A stretch of 64,000 nucleotides of DNA from Amycolatopsis sp. MtRt-6 (GTDB lineage: Bacteria > Actinomycetota > Actinomycetes > Mycobacteriales > Pseudonocardiaceae), in assembly GCF_017308975.1 (NCBI RefSeq), contig NZ_JADWPD010000032.1, forward strand, positions 62,001 to 126,000, in the 5' to 3' direction. The position numbers and the translations under genes were made by a program. The first letter of the stretch is position 1; the number at the start of each line of letters is the position of its first letter. The notes beneath the pieces are model-generated. The model did not search any database and was not told the origin of the DNA. It saw only the letters and a program-made list of their open reading frames with translations. This document shows, in pieces, positions 52,332-60,761 of the stretch.

Positions 52332-54214
52332 CCGCCGGCATCGAGGAGTTCGTCGCCCGGCGCGTCCACCCCGGGCGACGGTGGCTCGCCGCGTTCCGCC
52401 GCCCGCTCGCGTGGGCGCCACTCGGGTACCTCGTCGTGCTGGTCGCCGGCTCGGTGCTCGCGCCGGTCCTCGCGCCCTACAGCCCGGTCGCGACGGACCT
52501 GGACCGGGTGCTCGCCGGGCCCGGTCCCGCGCACCCGCTCGGCACCGACGCGCTCGGCCGGGACGTGCTGACCCGGCTGATGTACGGCGGGCAGATCAGC
52601 CTGCTGCACGCGGCGATCGTCGTCGCCACCGTGCTCGCGGTGGGCGTCACCAGCGGCGTCGTCGCCGGCTACCTCGACGGCTGGTTCGACCGGGTGTTCA
52701 CCTGGGTCGTCGACGTGCTGCTGGCGATCCCGGTCCTGATGACGCTGCTGGTGGTGCTGGCCGTGGTGGGCGAGCACCAGACGATCGTGATGATCGCGCT
52801 CGGCGTGCTCGTTTCGCCGGGCCTCGCGCGGGTGGTCCGCGGCGCCACCTTGGCGGTGCGCAAGGAGCTCTACGTCGCCGCCGCGCGGGTGTGCGGGCTG
52901 CCGCACCGCCGGATCGTGGCGGCGCACGTCCTGCCGCGGATCGCCGGCCCGGTCATCGTCCAGGTGTCGCTGCTGGCCGGCGGCGCGCTGCTCATCGACG
53001 CCGGGCTCAGCTACCTCGGGTTCGGCGCCCAGCCCCCGGACCCGACGTGGGGCGACATGATCGCGCAGGCCGCCGCGGTGATCGACCGGCAGCCGTGGCT
53101 GCTGGTCCCGCCGGGAGTCGTGCTCGGCCTGGCGATCCTGGCGTTCGGCCTGCTCGGCGACGTCGTCCGGGACGCGACCGCCGGTCACACCGAAGCGCCG
53201 CACGAGGCGGTCACGCGGTCGCTGACCCCGTGCGACGAGCCTGCCACGGCGCTGCTTTCCCTGCGGGACGTCGAGATCACCTTGCCCGGCGGGCGGATCG
53301 TGGTGGAGGACCTGAGCCTGGACATCGGCCACGGCGAGACGGTCGCGCTGGTCGGCGAGTCCGGCTGCGGCAAGTCGGTCACCGGACGCGCCCTGCTCGA
53401 CCTGCTCCCGGCGGGCGGCGCGGTCACCGCCGGGAGCTTCCGCTTCGACGGCGTGGATCTGGCTCCGGCCGGGCCGCGCGCCCTGCGCGGCACGCGGATC
53501 GCGCTGATCTCGCAGGACCCGGTGGCGGCGCTCGACCCGGTGTTCACCGTGGCGAACCAGCTCGGCGAGCTGGTCCGGCTGCGCCACGGCGGATCGCGGG
53601 CGGCGGTGCGCGAGCGCACCCTGGGCCTGCTGCACGACGTGAACCTGCCGCCGTCGGTCGCCCACCGCTACCCGCACGAGCTGTCCGGCGGCATGGCCCA
53701 GCGCGTCGCGATCGCGATGGCGCTGGCCGGGGAGCCGAGCCTGCTCGTCGCCGACGAGCCGACGACCGCGCTGGACGCCGCGATCCAGGCGGAAGTGCTG
53801 GGCCTGCTCGGCCGGCTGCGGGCCGAGCGGGGGATGGCGATCCTGCTCATCACGCACGACTGGTCGGTGGTTTCTTCGTTCTGCCAACGGGCCTACGTGA
53901 TGTACGCCGGCCACATCGTGGAGTCCGGCCCGGTCGAGGACCTGCTGACGCGGCCGCGGCACCCGTACACCGAGGGCCTGCTCGGCGCGATGCCGAGCCG
54001 GGCGCGGCCGGGCACGCGGCTGACGGCGATCCCCGGGACGGTGCCGGACCCGGCGCACTGGCCGCGAGGCTGTCACTTCGCCCCGCGCTGCACCCTCGCG
54101 ACGGCGGACTGCACGGCCGCGCCGGTCCCGGTCGCCGAACCCGCCGCCGGGCACCGCACCCGGTGCCTCCACCACGCGAAGCTGTCACCAGGAGGGGAAC
54201 GTGCCTCTGCTTGA
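52328..54214 (+). CDS. ABC transporter permease-ATPase fusion (DppC-DppD-like)
   Basis: 628 residues. Residues 1-285 are a DppC-type permease (HPLGTDALGRDVLTRLMYGG, ELYVAAARVCGLPHRRIVAAHVLPR, GLSYLGFGAQPPDPTWGDMI). Residues about 310-628 are a DppD-type ATPase: Walker A GESGCGKSVTG, Q-loop ISQDPVAALDPV, signature ELSGGMAQRVAIAMALA, Walker B LLVADEPTTALD, and a C-terminal Cys-rich OppD tail (GCHFAPRC, CTAAP, TRCLHH). Such fusions are known in actinobacteria. GTG 52328 overlaps the dppB stop. Confidence 0.93.
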   Translation: MTAGIEEFVARRVHPGRRWLAAFRRPLAWAPLGYLVVLVAGSVLAPVLAPYSPVATDLDRVLAGPGPAHPLGTDALGRDVLTRLMYGGQISLLHAAIVVATVLAVGVTSGVVAGYLDGWFDRVFTWVVDVLLAIPVLMTLLVVLAVVGEHQTIVMIALGVLVSPGLARVVRGATLAVRKELYVAAARVCGLPHRRIVAAHVLPRIAGPVIVQVSLLAGGALLIDAGLSYLGFGAQPPDPTWGDMIAQAAAVIDRQPWLLVPPGVVLGLAILAFGLLGDVVRDATAGHTEAPHEAVTRSLTPCDEPATALLSLRDVEITLPGGRIVVEDLSLDIGHGETVALVGESGCGKSVTGRALLDLLPAGGAVTAGSFRFDGVDLAPAGPRALRGTRIALISQDPVAALDPVFTVANQLGELVRLRHGGSRAAVRERTLGLLHDVNLPPSVAHRYPHELSGGMAQRVAIAMALAGEPSLLVADEPTTALDAAIQAEVLGLLGRLRAERGMAILLITHDWSVVSSFCQRAYVMYAGHIVESGPVEDLLTRPRHPYTEGLLGAMPSRARPGTRLTAIPGTVPDPAHWPRGCHFAPRCTLATADCTAAPVPVAEPAAGHRTRCLHHAKLSPGGERASA

Positions 54215-54896
54215 GCTCCAGGACCTGCGCGTCGGCTACCGCCCGCACCACCCGGTGGTGGACGGCGTGAGCCTCGCCGTCCGGCGCGGCGAGACGCTCG
54301 GGCTGCTCGGCGCGTCCGGCTCGGGGAAGTCGACGATCGGGCACGCGATCGTCGGGCTGGTCCGGCCGTCGGGCGGCCGGATCCTCTTCCGCGGCGAGGA
54401 CATCGCCGGCACCCGGCGGCGCGAGCTGAGCAGGCACCTGCAGATCGTGTTCCAGGACCCGCACGGCTCGCTGAACCCGTCCCGCACGGTCGGCAGCACG
54501 CTGGCCGAGCCCCTGCGCGTGGTCGGGCGCCTGTCCCGCCGGGCGGCCGAGCGGCGGGTCGCCGAGGTGCTGGACCGGGTCGGGCTGTCCCCGGCCGCGG
54601 CGACCCGCTACCCCGGCGCGTTCTCCGGCGGGCAGCTGCAGCGGATCGCCATCGCCCGCGCGCTGGTGCCGGAGCCGGAGCTGGTGGTCTGCGACGAGCC
54701 GACCAGCGCGCTCGACCTGTCGGTGCAGGCGCAGGTCCTGAACCTGCTGCTGGACCTGCAGCAGCAGCTGGGGTTGAGTTATCTGTTCATTTCGCACGAC
54801 ATCGACGTGGTGCGGTTCTTCTGCCACCGGGTGGTGGTGCTGCGCGGTGGCCGGGTCGCCGAGCAGGTGCCTACCCGAGCGCTTCCAGGACCTTGA
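54201..54896 (+). CDS. ABC transporter ATP-binding protein (DppF-like), short C-terminus
   Basis: 231 residues. Walker A GASGSGKST, Q-loop VFQDPHGSLNPSRTVG, signature FSGGQLQRIAIARAL, Walker B LVVCDEPTSALDLSVQ, switch LFISHDIDVV are all intact. The protein stops soon after RVAEQ, without the usual HPYT and Cys-rich tail of DppF (about 90 residues). GTG 54201 has AGGAGGGG 4 bp upstream. Its end overlaps the convergent glycosyltransferase by 26 bp, so the loss may be tied to that junction. Confidence 0.9.
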   Translation: MPLLELQDLRVGYRPHHPVVDGVSLAVRRGETLGLLGASGSGKSTIGHAIVGLVRPSGGRILFRGEDIAGTRRRELSRHLQIVFQDPHGSLNPSRTVGSTLAEPLRVVGRLSRRAAERRVAEVLDRVGLSPAAATRYPGAFSGGQLQRIAIARALVPEPELVVCDEPTSALDLSVQAQVLNLLLDLQQQLGLSYLFISHDIDVVRFFCHRVVVLRGGRVAEQVPTRALPGP

Positions 54897-56142
54897 CCGC
54901 GTGCCCGACCCCGTCCTCCGCCCGGATCAGTTCACCCAGCTCCCTCGCCCGGGCGGGGAGAGTTCCCTCGACGGCCGCGCCGATCGCCCGGGCCAACCCC
55001 TCCGCCGTCAGTTCGCGCAACGGCTGGGGCGGCGGGGCCACGCCCAACGCGAACAGCCGCCGTCCGAAGAACGGCTGGTCGAACATGAACGGGCAGACCA
55101 CCTGCGGCCGGCCCGCCGCCAGGGCCGCGGCCGTCGTGCCCGCTCCGCCGTGGTGGACCACCGCCGCCATCCGGGGGAAGAGCCAGTCGTGCGGGGCCTC
55201 CGTCAGGCAGAACACGTTGTGCCCCAAGCCCTCCGGTCGGATGCCGCCCCGGCCCAGCGCGACGATCGCGCGGACGCCTGTCGCGCGGAGGGCGGCCGCC
55301 ACCACCTGGCCCGTGCGGGCCGGGTCGCTGCCGACCATGCTGCCGAACCCCAGGTAGACCGGCGGCTCCCCGGCCGCGAGGAAACCCGCCAGGTCCGCCG
55401 GCGGTGTCCACGGGGCCGGGGGCAGGAAGAAGAACCCGGGCGTGTGCACCGGTTCCGGGTACCAGGCCCGCGGCGGCAGCACGTGCCTGCTGAACGCCTG
55501 CAGCACCGGCGCCCTGCCGCCGTCGGGGCGCCGGAGCGGGTCGTGGGCGTGGCGGCGGCGCGGCAGGCCGAGCCCCTCGCGGCGGAACCGCGCCGGACTT
55601 CCGGTCAGGGCGCGGACGAACGTCCTGGTCGACGCGTACGACGCCCGGTTGAGCGCGGCCGGCAGCGGATACGGGAACAGCGGGTCGGGAAACGACGGCG
55701 TCGGCACCCAGAACGGCTGCAGGCACACCGGGACCGCCGGGACGCCGAGCACCTCGGCGATCGCGTGGCCGGGGACGTTGACCTGGTGCACGACGAGGTC
55801 GACGCCGCCGGCGTCGGCCGTCGCCCTGGCGAGCGCCGCGAGGTCGCCGAACACCCGCTCCATCGCCACGCGGTTGCGGCGCAGCAGCCGCAGCCCGAGC
55901 CGTTTCCCGCGCAGGCCGCGGAAGTTGCGCTCGACCGCCTCCCAGGCCGCCCGGTCGGCGACGAGCTTGTTCGTCCCGTCGTCGAGCGGGAACACCCGCG
56001 CGCAGAACGGCTCGGCGACCGCGGCCGACGACGCCGGCGCGGCCAGCACCACCTCGTGCCCGGCTCCGGTCAACCCGGCGGCCAGCGCGGCGAACGGCTG
56101 GACGTCGCCGCGGCTGCCGTGGGTCAGCAGCAGGACTTTCAC
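54871..56142 (-). CDS. GT1-type glycosyltransferase (UDP-glucosyltransferase-like, GtfA/MGT family)
   Basis: 423 residues. N-terminal acceptor domain with VLLLTHGSRGDVQPFAALAA GL-type motif split here as LLTHGSRGDVQPFAAL; C-terminal nucleotide-sugar motif VVHHGGAGTTAAALAAGRPQ with PFMFDQPFFGRRL, as in GtfA/B and sterol glucosyltransferase-like enzymes. GTG 56142 with GGGAGG 6 bp upstream. It transfers a sugar from a nucleotide donor to a small hydrophobic acceptor; the acceptor is unknown. Last gene of the minus-strand arm, beyond the 30-bp repeats. Confidence 0.92.
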   Translation of the reverse strand: MKVLLLTHGSRGDVQPFAALAAGLTGAGHEVVLAAPASSAAVAEPFCARVFPLDDGTNKLVADRAAWEAVERNFRGLRGKRLGLRLLRRNRVAMERVFGDLAALARATADAGGVDLVVHQVNVPGHAIAEVLGVPAVPVCLQPFWVPTPSFPDPLFPYPLPAALNRASYASTRTFVRALTGSPARFRREGLGLPRRRHAHDPLRRPDGGRAPVLQAFSRHVLPPRAWYPEPVHTPGFFFLPPAPWTPPADLAGFLAAGEPPVYLGFGSMVGSDPARTGQVVAAALRATGVRAIVALGRGGIRPEGLGHNVFCLTEAPHDWLFPRMAAVVHHGGAGTTAAALAAGRPQVVCPFMFDQPFFGRRLFALGVAPPPQPLRELTAEGLARAIGAAVEGTLPARARELGELIRAEDGVGHAVKVLEALG

Positions 56143-56190
56143 GATTCCTCCCTGGTCGTTGCGCGGCACAAGCGCCCCAACGTGGCCTTG

Positions 56191-56310
56191 GTTGCGTCCA
56201 ACGCACCGAAGGCCACATTGGGTGCGTCCAACGCACCGAAGGCCACATTGGGTGCGCTCAACGCACCGAAGGCCACATTGGGTGCGTTCAACGCACCGAA
56301 GGCCACATTG
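56191..56310. repeat. Four tandem 30-bp repeats with a flanking inverted copy
   Basis: Four head-to-tail 30-bp units at 56191, 56221, 56251 and 56281 share ACGCACCGAAGGCCACATTG and differ at a few positions before it. Each unit contains GGTGCG...CGCACC symmetry, and an inverted partial copy CCCCAACGTGGCCTTGG lies at 56176-56192, so the array can fold into hairpins. It is non-coding and sits between the acyltransferase stop (56332) and the glycosyltransferase start. There are no spacers, so it is not CRISPR. Confidence 0.85.
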
Positions 56311-56331
56311 GGGCGCATGGCGACCGCCGTG

Positions 56332-57528
56332 CTAAGCCGAAGCGCCGATGATCAGCAGCTGCTCGTGGAGCTCCCGGACGATCCGGTCGACGTCGCCGCG
56401 GGTGAAGAAGCGGTCGGTGAAGATGTGCAGCACCGTCAGCCGGTCGCGGTAGGTCGAGACGTAGTAGCCGGGGAAGAACGTGTCGCCGACGGTGTTGAGG
56501 ATGTGCAGCTCGGTGAACTCCAGCCCGGACGGTGCCGGGAACTCCGCCACCACGCCGAGGTTGCTGATCAGCGCGTAGGACAGGTTGCGGCCCAGGGTGT
56601 CCTCCATCGGCTCCGCTCCCCGGACGCCTTCGGGGCCGGCGAGGACCTCGTCCATCCGGGCCTTCACCTCGCGGCCCACGAGGACCGGGCTCAGCCGCGG
56701 CGACACGCCGGTCTCGGCCACGTAGGACATCATGAAGTTGGTCGTCTCCAGCTCGCCCACCGGCGGGTCGACCCGGCGCCGGAAGTCCACCGGCGACACG
56801 CAGTACATCGGCACGGCCTCCCGGCCGCCCGCCAGCACGCGCTGGGCGAGCAGGATCGCGCCGGCGACCAGGCCGTGCACCGTCGTCTCGTACCGGCGCG
56901 CCGCCCGCTTGAGCCACTGCGTCTCCTCCACCGAAAGCCGCAGGTAGCCGCTGAGCAGGCCCGCCGCCGGAGCCGTCGGCTCGGGCGGGACCGCGGAGTG
57001 GAACAGCCGCCGGTCGTACGGGATCAGGCCCAGCCGCTCGTGGAAGAGCGCCGCCGGCGGCGCGGGCAGCGCCGTTTCCGGCTCGCTCACCGGCTCGTCC
57101 CCCGACGCGAACGCCGTGAACACCCGCAGCAGCTCCCGGAAGGTGCCGAGCCACGCGTTCGCGTCGGTGATCGAGTGGTCGGTACGCAGGGCGACGTACC
57201 CGTGCCCGTCCCCCTGGACGAGCACGAGATCGGCGACCCCGGCCGTGGCGTCCCACGGCAGCGCGGTGATCCGCGCGAGCGCGTCCGGGCCGTCCGCCAG
57301 GACGATCACGTCCGGCTGGTGCTCGGGGTCCACCGCCAGCACGGCCTCCGGCGAGGTCCCGCGGATCCGGCCCCGCAGCGCCGGGTGCACGAAGCACAGG
57401 TGCCGGAACGCGCGGGTCAGGACGCCGGCGTCCAGCTCGCCCTCGTACTCCGCGGCCATGATCACCACCCGGTCGAGGTGGGCCAGCTCCAGGTAGTTCA
57501 GCGGACGTTCGAGCCCGGTCAGGTCCAT
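56332..57528 (-). CDS. Condensation-superfamily acyltransferase (PapA5-like)
   Basis: 398 residues. Start MDLTGLERPLNYLELAHLD resembles phthiocerol dimycocerosyl transferase-type enzymes. The catalytic motif is RTDHSITDANAW with His118 and Asp122, giving HxxxD; the first His of the usual HHxxxD is Asp117. Later DFRRRVDPPVGELETTNF and LSYALISNLGV fit the second half of the fold. Such enzymes esterify or amidate using CoA- or ACP-bound acyl groups. ATG with GGGAG upstream overlaps the CocE stop by 10 bp. Confidence 0.85.
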   Translation of the reverse strand: MDLTGLERPLNYLELAHLDRVVIMAAEYEGELDAGVLTRAFRHLCFVHPALRGRIRGTSPEAVLAVDPEHQPDVIVLADGPDALARITALPWDATAGVADLVLVQGDGHGYVALRTDHSITDANAWLGTFRELLRVFTAFASGDEPVSEPETALPAPPAALFHERLGLIPYDRRLFHSAVPPEPTAPAAGLLSGYLRLSVEETQWLKRAARRYETTVHGLVAGAILLAQRVLAGGREAVPMYCVSPVDFRRRVDPPVGELETTNFMMSYVAETGVSPRLSPVLVGREVKARMDEVLAGPEGVRGAEPMEDTLGRNLSYALISNLGVVAEFPAPSGLEFTELHILNTVGDTFFPGYYVSTYRDRLTVLHIFTDRFFTRGDVDRIVRELHEQLLIIGASA

Positions 57529-59504
57529 TTCCACTCCCGCGTGAAGAACTGCGTGCCGTTGACGAGCACCTCGGCCGTGACGGCGGCGTCCGCCGAACCC
57601 ATGTCGATGCCGGCCCGGACGACGACCCGGTCGCCGTCCGGTGTTTCGGCGGTCTTCTCCCCCGTCGCCGTCATCCGCGTGCCCGCCGGGTGGTGCTCGG
57701 GCACGCCGAGGTCCACCTGCGTGGTCATCGCGAGGAAGTCCCGGTCGTGGCCGGGAACCCGGATCCGGTCCCGCTTCTCCACGGTCAGCCGGACCGCCGG
57801 GCGGAGGTGGTCGCGGGCGATCTCCCAGCGGTCGTGGCCGGGGCCGGCCGGACCGCGCCGGGCCGGCGCCGGGACCACCACGTCGGTGAGCGCGTCGGAG
57901 TCGGCGGCGGGCAGGCTCAGCGTCGTGGCCTGGTGGCCCTCGTACTCTTCGGCGGCAAGGCCGACGTAGTCGCCGGGTCCGCGGATCACGCGGACGCCCA
58001 GCAGCCCCGGCTCGCCGGCGGGCCACAGCCGGGGGATGTCGGATTCGGCCACGACCAGCCGCACGCGGTGGCCCGTGGCGACCTGGTAGCACGTCGGGTC
58101 CAGCTGCACCAGCACGACGTCTTCGCGCCGGGCCAGGTTCACCGTGCCGGACGCGATGAGCAGCGAGCGGTCCTGTTCGTCGACGTCGGTCACCTTGAGC
58201 ACGCACCGGGTCGCGGTGGTGCCGGGACCGAGCAGCAGCCGCACGGCCGGGCGGCCGGCGATCAGCAGCGGCTCCGGCAGCGGCGCGCTGGTGAACGCGA
58301 GCGTCCGGGCGTCGTCGTCGTGCTGGTCCAGCGGGTAGCCGAACCGGTCGGTCGGGTGCTTGGTGAGGCCGCTCAGCGCGCCCACGGTCGGGTCGCCCCG
58401 GCCGGTGACCGTGGCGGCCGCCGAGGGACGGCCGCCCGGCGCGGACCGGTAGAGGTGCCCCGAGCGGGACGCGACGAAGACGTGGTCGGCCTTCTTCTCC
58501 GGCGGCCACTGCGCGGCCCGCACCCACCGGGACCCCGTGCCCTGGACGAAGAACGTCGCGGTCCGTTCGCGGGTGCCCGCCCGCGGTGCCCGGCCGTGCA
58601 GCCACCGGTCCCACCACGCGCAGGCGAGCACGGCCGACGGGAACGGCTCGACCGCGGCCACGTCGGGGAACGTGTGCAGCCACGGCCCGGCGATCAGCTG
58701 CTTGGGCGCCCGGATCTGCTGGTACGCGGCGATCATCCCGTCGCAGAACAGGTCACGCCAGCCCGCGACGCACAACGACGGCACGGTGATCCGCCGCGCG
58801 TCGATCCGGCGCTCCGCCCACACCTCGTGCCCCGGCGGGTGCTCCCACGCGTCGGCGAACCACGGCTCGAACTTCTCCAGCCGTTCCTTCCACACGCTTT
58901 CGTAGTTCTCGCGGTCGCCGTCGCGCAGCGGGGGCAGCAGCGCGCAGAAGATGTGGTAGAGGCTCAGGTGCCCGAACATCCCGATCCCGCCGCGCAACCC
59001 GGCCGGGTGCACCAGGTCGCGTTCGACGTCGGTCCAGCCCATCACCGGGAAGATCGCCTTCAGCGCGGGCGGGCGCTCAGCCGCGACGGCGAGCGTCGTC
59101 ATCCCGCCGTGGGACAGGCCCCACATCCCGACGCGGCCGGTGCACCACGGCTGCGCGGCGGCCCACTCGACCACCGACACGCCGTCGGCGACCTCGCCCG
59201 GGCTCAGCAGCGGCCGCGGCGTTCCCTCGGACGTCCCGATGCCGAAGCAGTCCACGTAGAGCACCGCGTAGCCGCGTTCGGCGAAGTACCGCAGGTAGCG
59301 GCTCGCCGCGATGCCGCCGAGGCCGTCCTTGCGTCCGGTGTGGAGGGTCACCAGCACCGGCACGCGGTGGGCCGTCTTCGGCAGGTAGAGGTCGGCGCCG
59401 AGGGTGAGCCCCGGCTCGCTGGACGGGATCCGGACGTCGCCGCGGAACTCGACGTCGTGGCGCGGCGGGCGCGAGCGCGGCACCCGCGCCGGGGGCCGGT
59501 TCAC
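57519..59504 (-). CDS. CocE/NonD-family (S15-like) hydrolase, second copy
   Basis: 661 residues. FRGDVRIPSSEPGLTLGADL at the start, nucleophile elbow GMWGLSHGGMTTL (Ser131), SLCVAGWRDLFCDGMIAAYQ, and the C-terminal jelly-roll (KVTDVDEQDRSLLIASGTVN). It is a paralogue of the enzyme at 46602-48476 with alignable sequence throughout. GTG 59504 overlaps the KAS III stop; its stop overlaps the acyltransferase start. Set between a ketosynthase and an acyltransferase, it may release or rearrange an acyl intermediate; that is inferred. Confidence 0.9.
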   Translation of the reverse strand: MNRPPARVPRSRPPRHDVEFRGDVRIPSSEPGLTLGADLYLPKTAHRVPVLVTLHTGRKDGLGGIAASRYLRYFAERGYAVLYVDCFGIGTSEGTPRPLLSPGEVADGVSVVEWAAAQPWCTGRVGMWGLSHGGMTTLAVAAERPPALKAIFPVMGWTDVERDLVHPAGLRGGIGMFGHLSLYHIFCALLPPLRDGDRENYESVWKERLEKFEPWFADAWEHPPGHEVWAERRIDARRITVPSLCVAGWRDLFCDGMIAAYQQIRAPKQLIAGPWLHTFPDVAAVEPFPSAVLACAWWDRWLHGRAPRAGTRERTATFFVQGTGSRWVRAAQWPPEKKADHVFVASRSGHLYRSAPGGRPSAAATVTGRGDPTVGALSGLTKHPTDRFGYPLDQHDDDARTLAFTSAPLPEPLLIAGRPAVRLLLGPGTTATRCVLKVTDVDEQDRSLLIASGTVNLARREDVVLVQLDPTCYQVATGHRVRLVVAESDIPRLWPAGEPGLLGVRVIRGPGDYVGLAAEEYEGHQATTLSLPAADSDALTDVVVPAPARRGPAGPGHDRWEIARDHLRPAVRLTVEKRDRIRVPGHDRDFLAMTTQVDLGVPEHHPAGTRMTATGEKTAETPDGDRVVVRAGIDMGSADAAVTAEVLVNGTQFFTREWKWT

Positions 59505-60511
59505 CGGGCCTCCGCGGGCTTGCGCGGCCGGGTCCACCGCAGGGTGGCCCCGCCCCAGCTCATGCCGCCGCCGAAGGCCACGAGCAGGACGACGTCGTCG
59601 TCGAACAGCCGCCCGGAGCGGACGGCGTCGTCGAGGGTGATCGGGACCGAGGCCGCGCCGGTGTTGCCGTAGCGCTCGACGGTCAGGTGCATCTGCTCCG
59701 GCCGCAGGTCGAGGGTGCCGGCGAGCTCCTCCAGCATCCGGCCGTTCGCCTGGTGCGGCACGATGAGGTCGATCTCCGACACCTCGAGCTCCGCCGCCTT
59801 CGCGACGTCGACGACGAGGTCGGGCAGCACCCGGGCGGCGAGGTCGCGGACCTGCCTGCCGCGCATGGCGAAGTAGTGCTCGCCCGCGGCGAGCGTCGCC
59901 GCGCTCGCCGGGCGGCGGCTGCCGCCCCCGGGCACGGTCACGAAGTCGGCTGTCCGCCCGTCCGAGCCCAGCGCGCTCGAAAGCAGCCCGCGGCCGCCGC
60001 CGCGCTTGCCGAGCACGACGGCACCCGCCCCGTCGCCGAAGAGCACGCAGGTGCGCCGGTCCTCGTAGTTCAGGATGCGCGAGTACGTGTCCGCGCCGAT
60101 GACGAGGGCGTTGCGCGGCAAGGGATCCGCTTCGAGCAGCGCGTGCGCGGTGACCAGGGCGTAGACGAACCCGCTGCACACCGAGTCGACGTCGAAGGCC
60201 GCCGCGCGCATCGCGCCGAGGTTGGCCTGGACCGCGCAGGCGGTGGCCGGGATCGGCTGGTCGGGCGTCGAGGTGGCGACGATCAGCAGGTCGATGTCGG
60301 TGGCGGCGAGGTTCGCCGCGCGCAAGGCGTGTTCGGCGGCCCGGGTGGCCAGGTCGGACGTCGCCTCGTCCGGCGCCGCGACCCGGCGTTCGGCGATACG
60401 GGTCTTGTCGAAGATCCACTGTTCGCCGAGGCCGAGCCGGCGGCCGAGTTCGGCGCTGGTGAGGACGGTCTCCGGCAGGTAGGAACCGGTCCCGAGGATG
60501 GCGGTGTTCAT
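59501..60511 (-). CDS. Beta-ketoacyl-ACP synthase III-like enzyme (FabH/CerJ type)
   Basis: 336 residues. Full catalytic triad: Cys112 (DSVCSGFVYA), His252 (PHQANGRM), Asn282 (GNTGAASVPI). FIPE-like TGSYLPETVL and LFGDGAGAVVL are present. Besides priming fatty-acid synthesis, KAS III-like proteins in natural product clusters can act as acyl transferases (CerJ, DpsC). No KS-alpha/KS-beta, ACP or AT gene is nearby. ATG with GAAGGG upstream, 12 bp after the DUF5988-like stop. Confidence 0.92.
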   Translation of the reverse strand: MNTAILGTGSYLPETVLTSAELGRRLGLGEQWIFDKTRIAERRVAAPDEATSDLATRAAEHALRAANLAATDIDLLIVATSTPDQPIPATACAVQANLGAMRAAAFDVDSVCSGFVYALVTAHALLEADPLPRNALVIGADTYSRILNYEDRRTCVLFGDGAGAVVLGKRGGGRGLLSSALGSDGRTADFVTVPGGGSRRPASAATLAAGEHYFAMRGRQVRDLAARVLPDLVVDVAKAAELEVSEIDLIVPHQANGRMLEELAGTLDLRPEQMHLTVERYGNTGAASVPITLDDAVRSGRLFDDDVVLLVAFGGGMSWGGATLRWTRPRKPAEAR

Positions 60512-60523
60512 GGGCGCCCTTCT

Positions 60524-60754
60524 CTATTCCGCGAATTTCGTCCGGTCGCACCAGACGAAGACGGCGCCGTCTTCCGGTACTCCGCTGAGGCTTTCCAAGG
60601 GGATGAAGTGCTCGTAGCCCGCCATGTACGGGATCTTCAACCGGTCCGCGGCCAGCGCGGCGCGGCGGACGAGCACGGTTTCGGGCATGCCGTCGGGTGC
60701 TCCTTTCAAGGTCACTTCCACGGTCGGCTCGGCAGAGCCCATGGCCGGTTTCAC
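60524..60754 (-). CDS. DUF5988-like small protein (76 aa)
   Basis: 76 residues: VEVTLKGAPDGMPETVLV, AADRLKIPYMAGYEHFIPLE and FVWCDRTKFAE, a pattern I recognise from DUF5988 proteins that often occur in actinobacterial biosynthetic clusters. GTG 60754 has GGAGAG just upstream and lies 7 bp after the permease stop. Function unknown. Confidence 0.75.
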   Translation of the reverse strand: MKPAMGSAEPTVEVTLKGAPDGMPETVLVRRAALAADRLKIPYMAGYEHFIPLESLSGVPEDGAVFVWCDRTKFAE

Positions 60755-60761
60755 CTCTCCG

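Noticed and set aside
56191..56310. CRISPR array
   Set aside because: Units are contiguous 30-bp repeats without spacers, and no cas gene is nearby.
56191..56320. Repeat-encoded peptide with 10-residue period in open frames over the 30-bp array
   Set aside because: The 30-bp period automatically gives a 10-codon repeat; the frames have no start context or conserved sequence outside the array.
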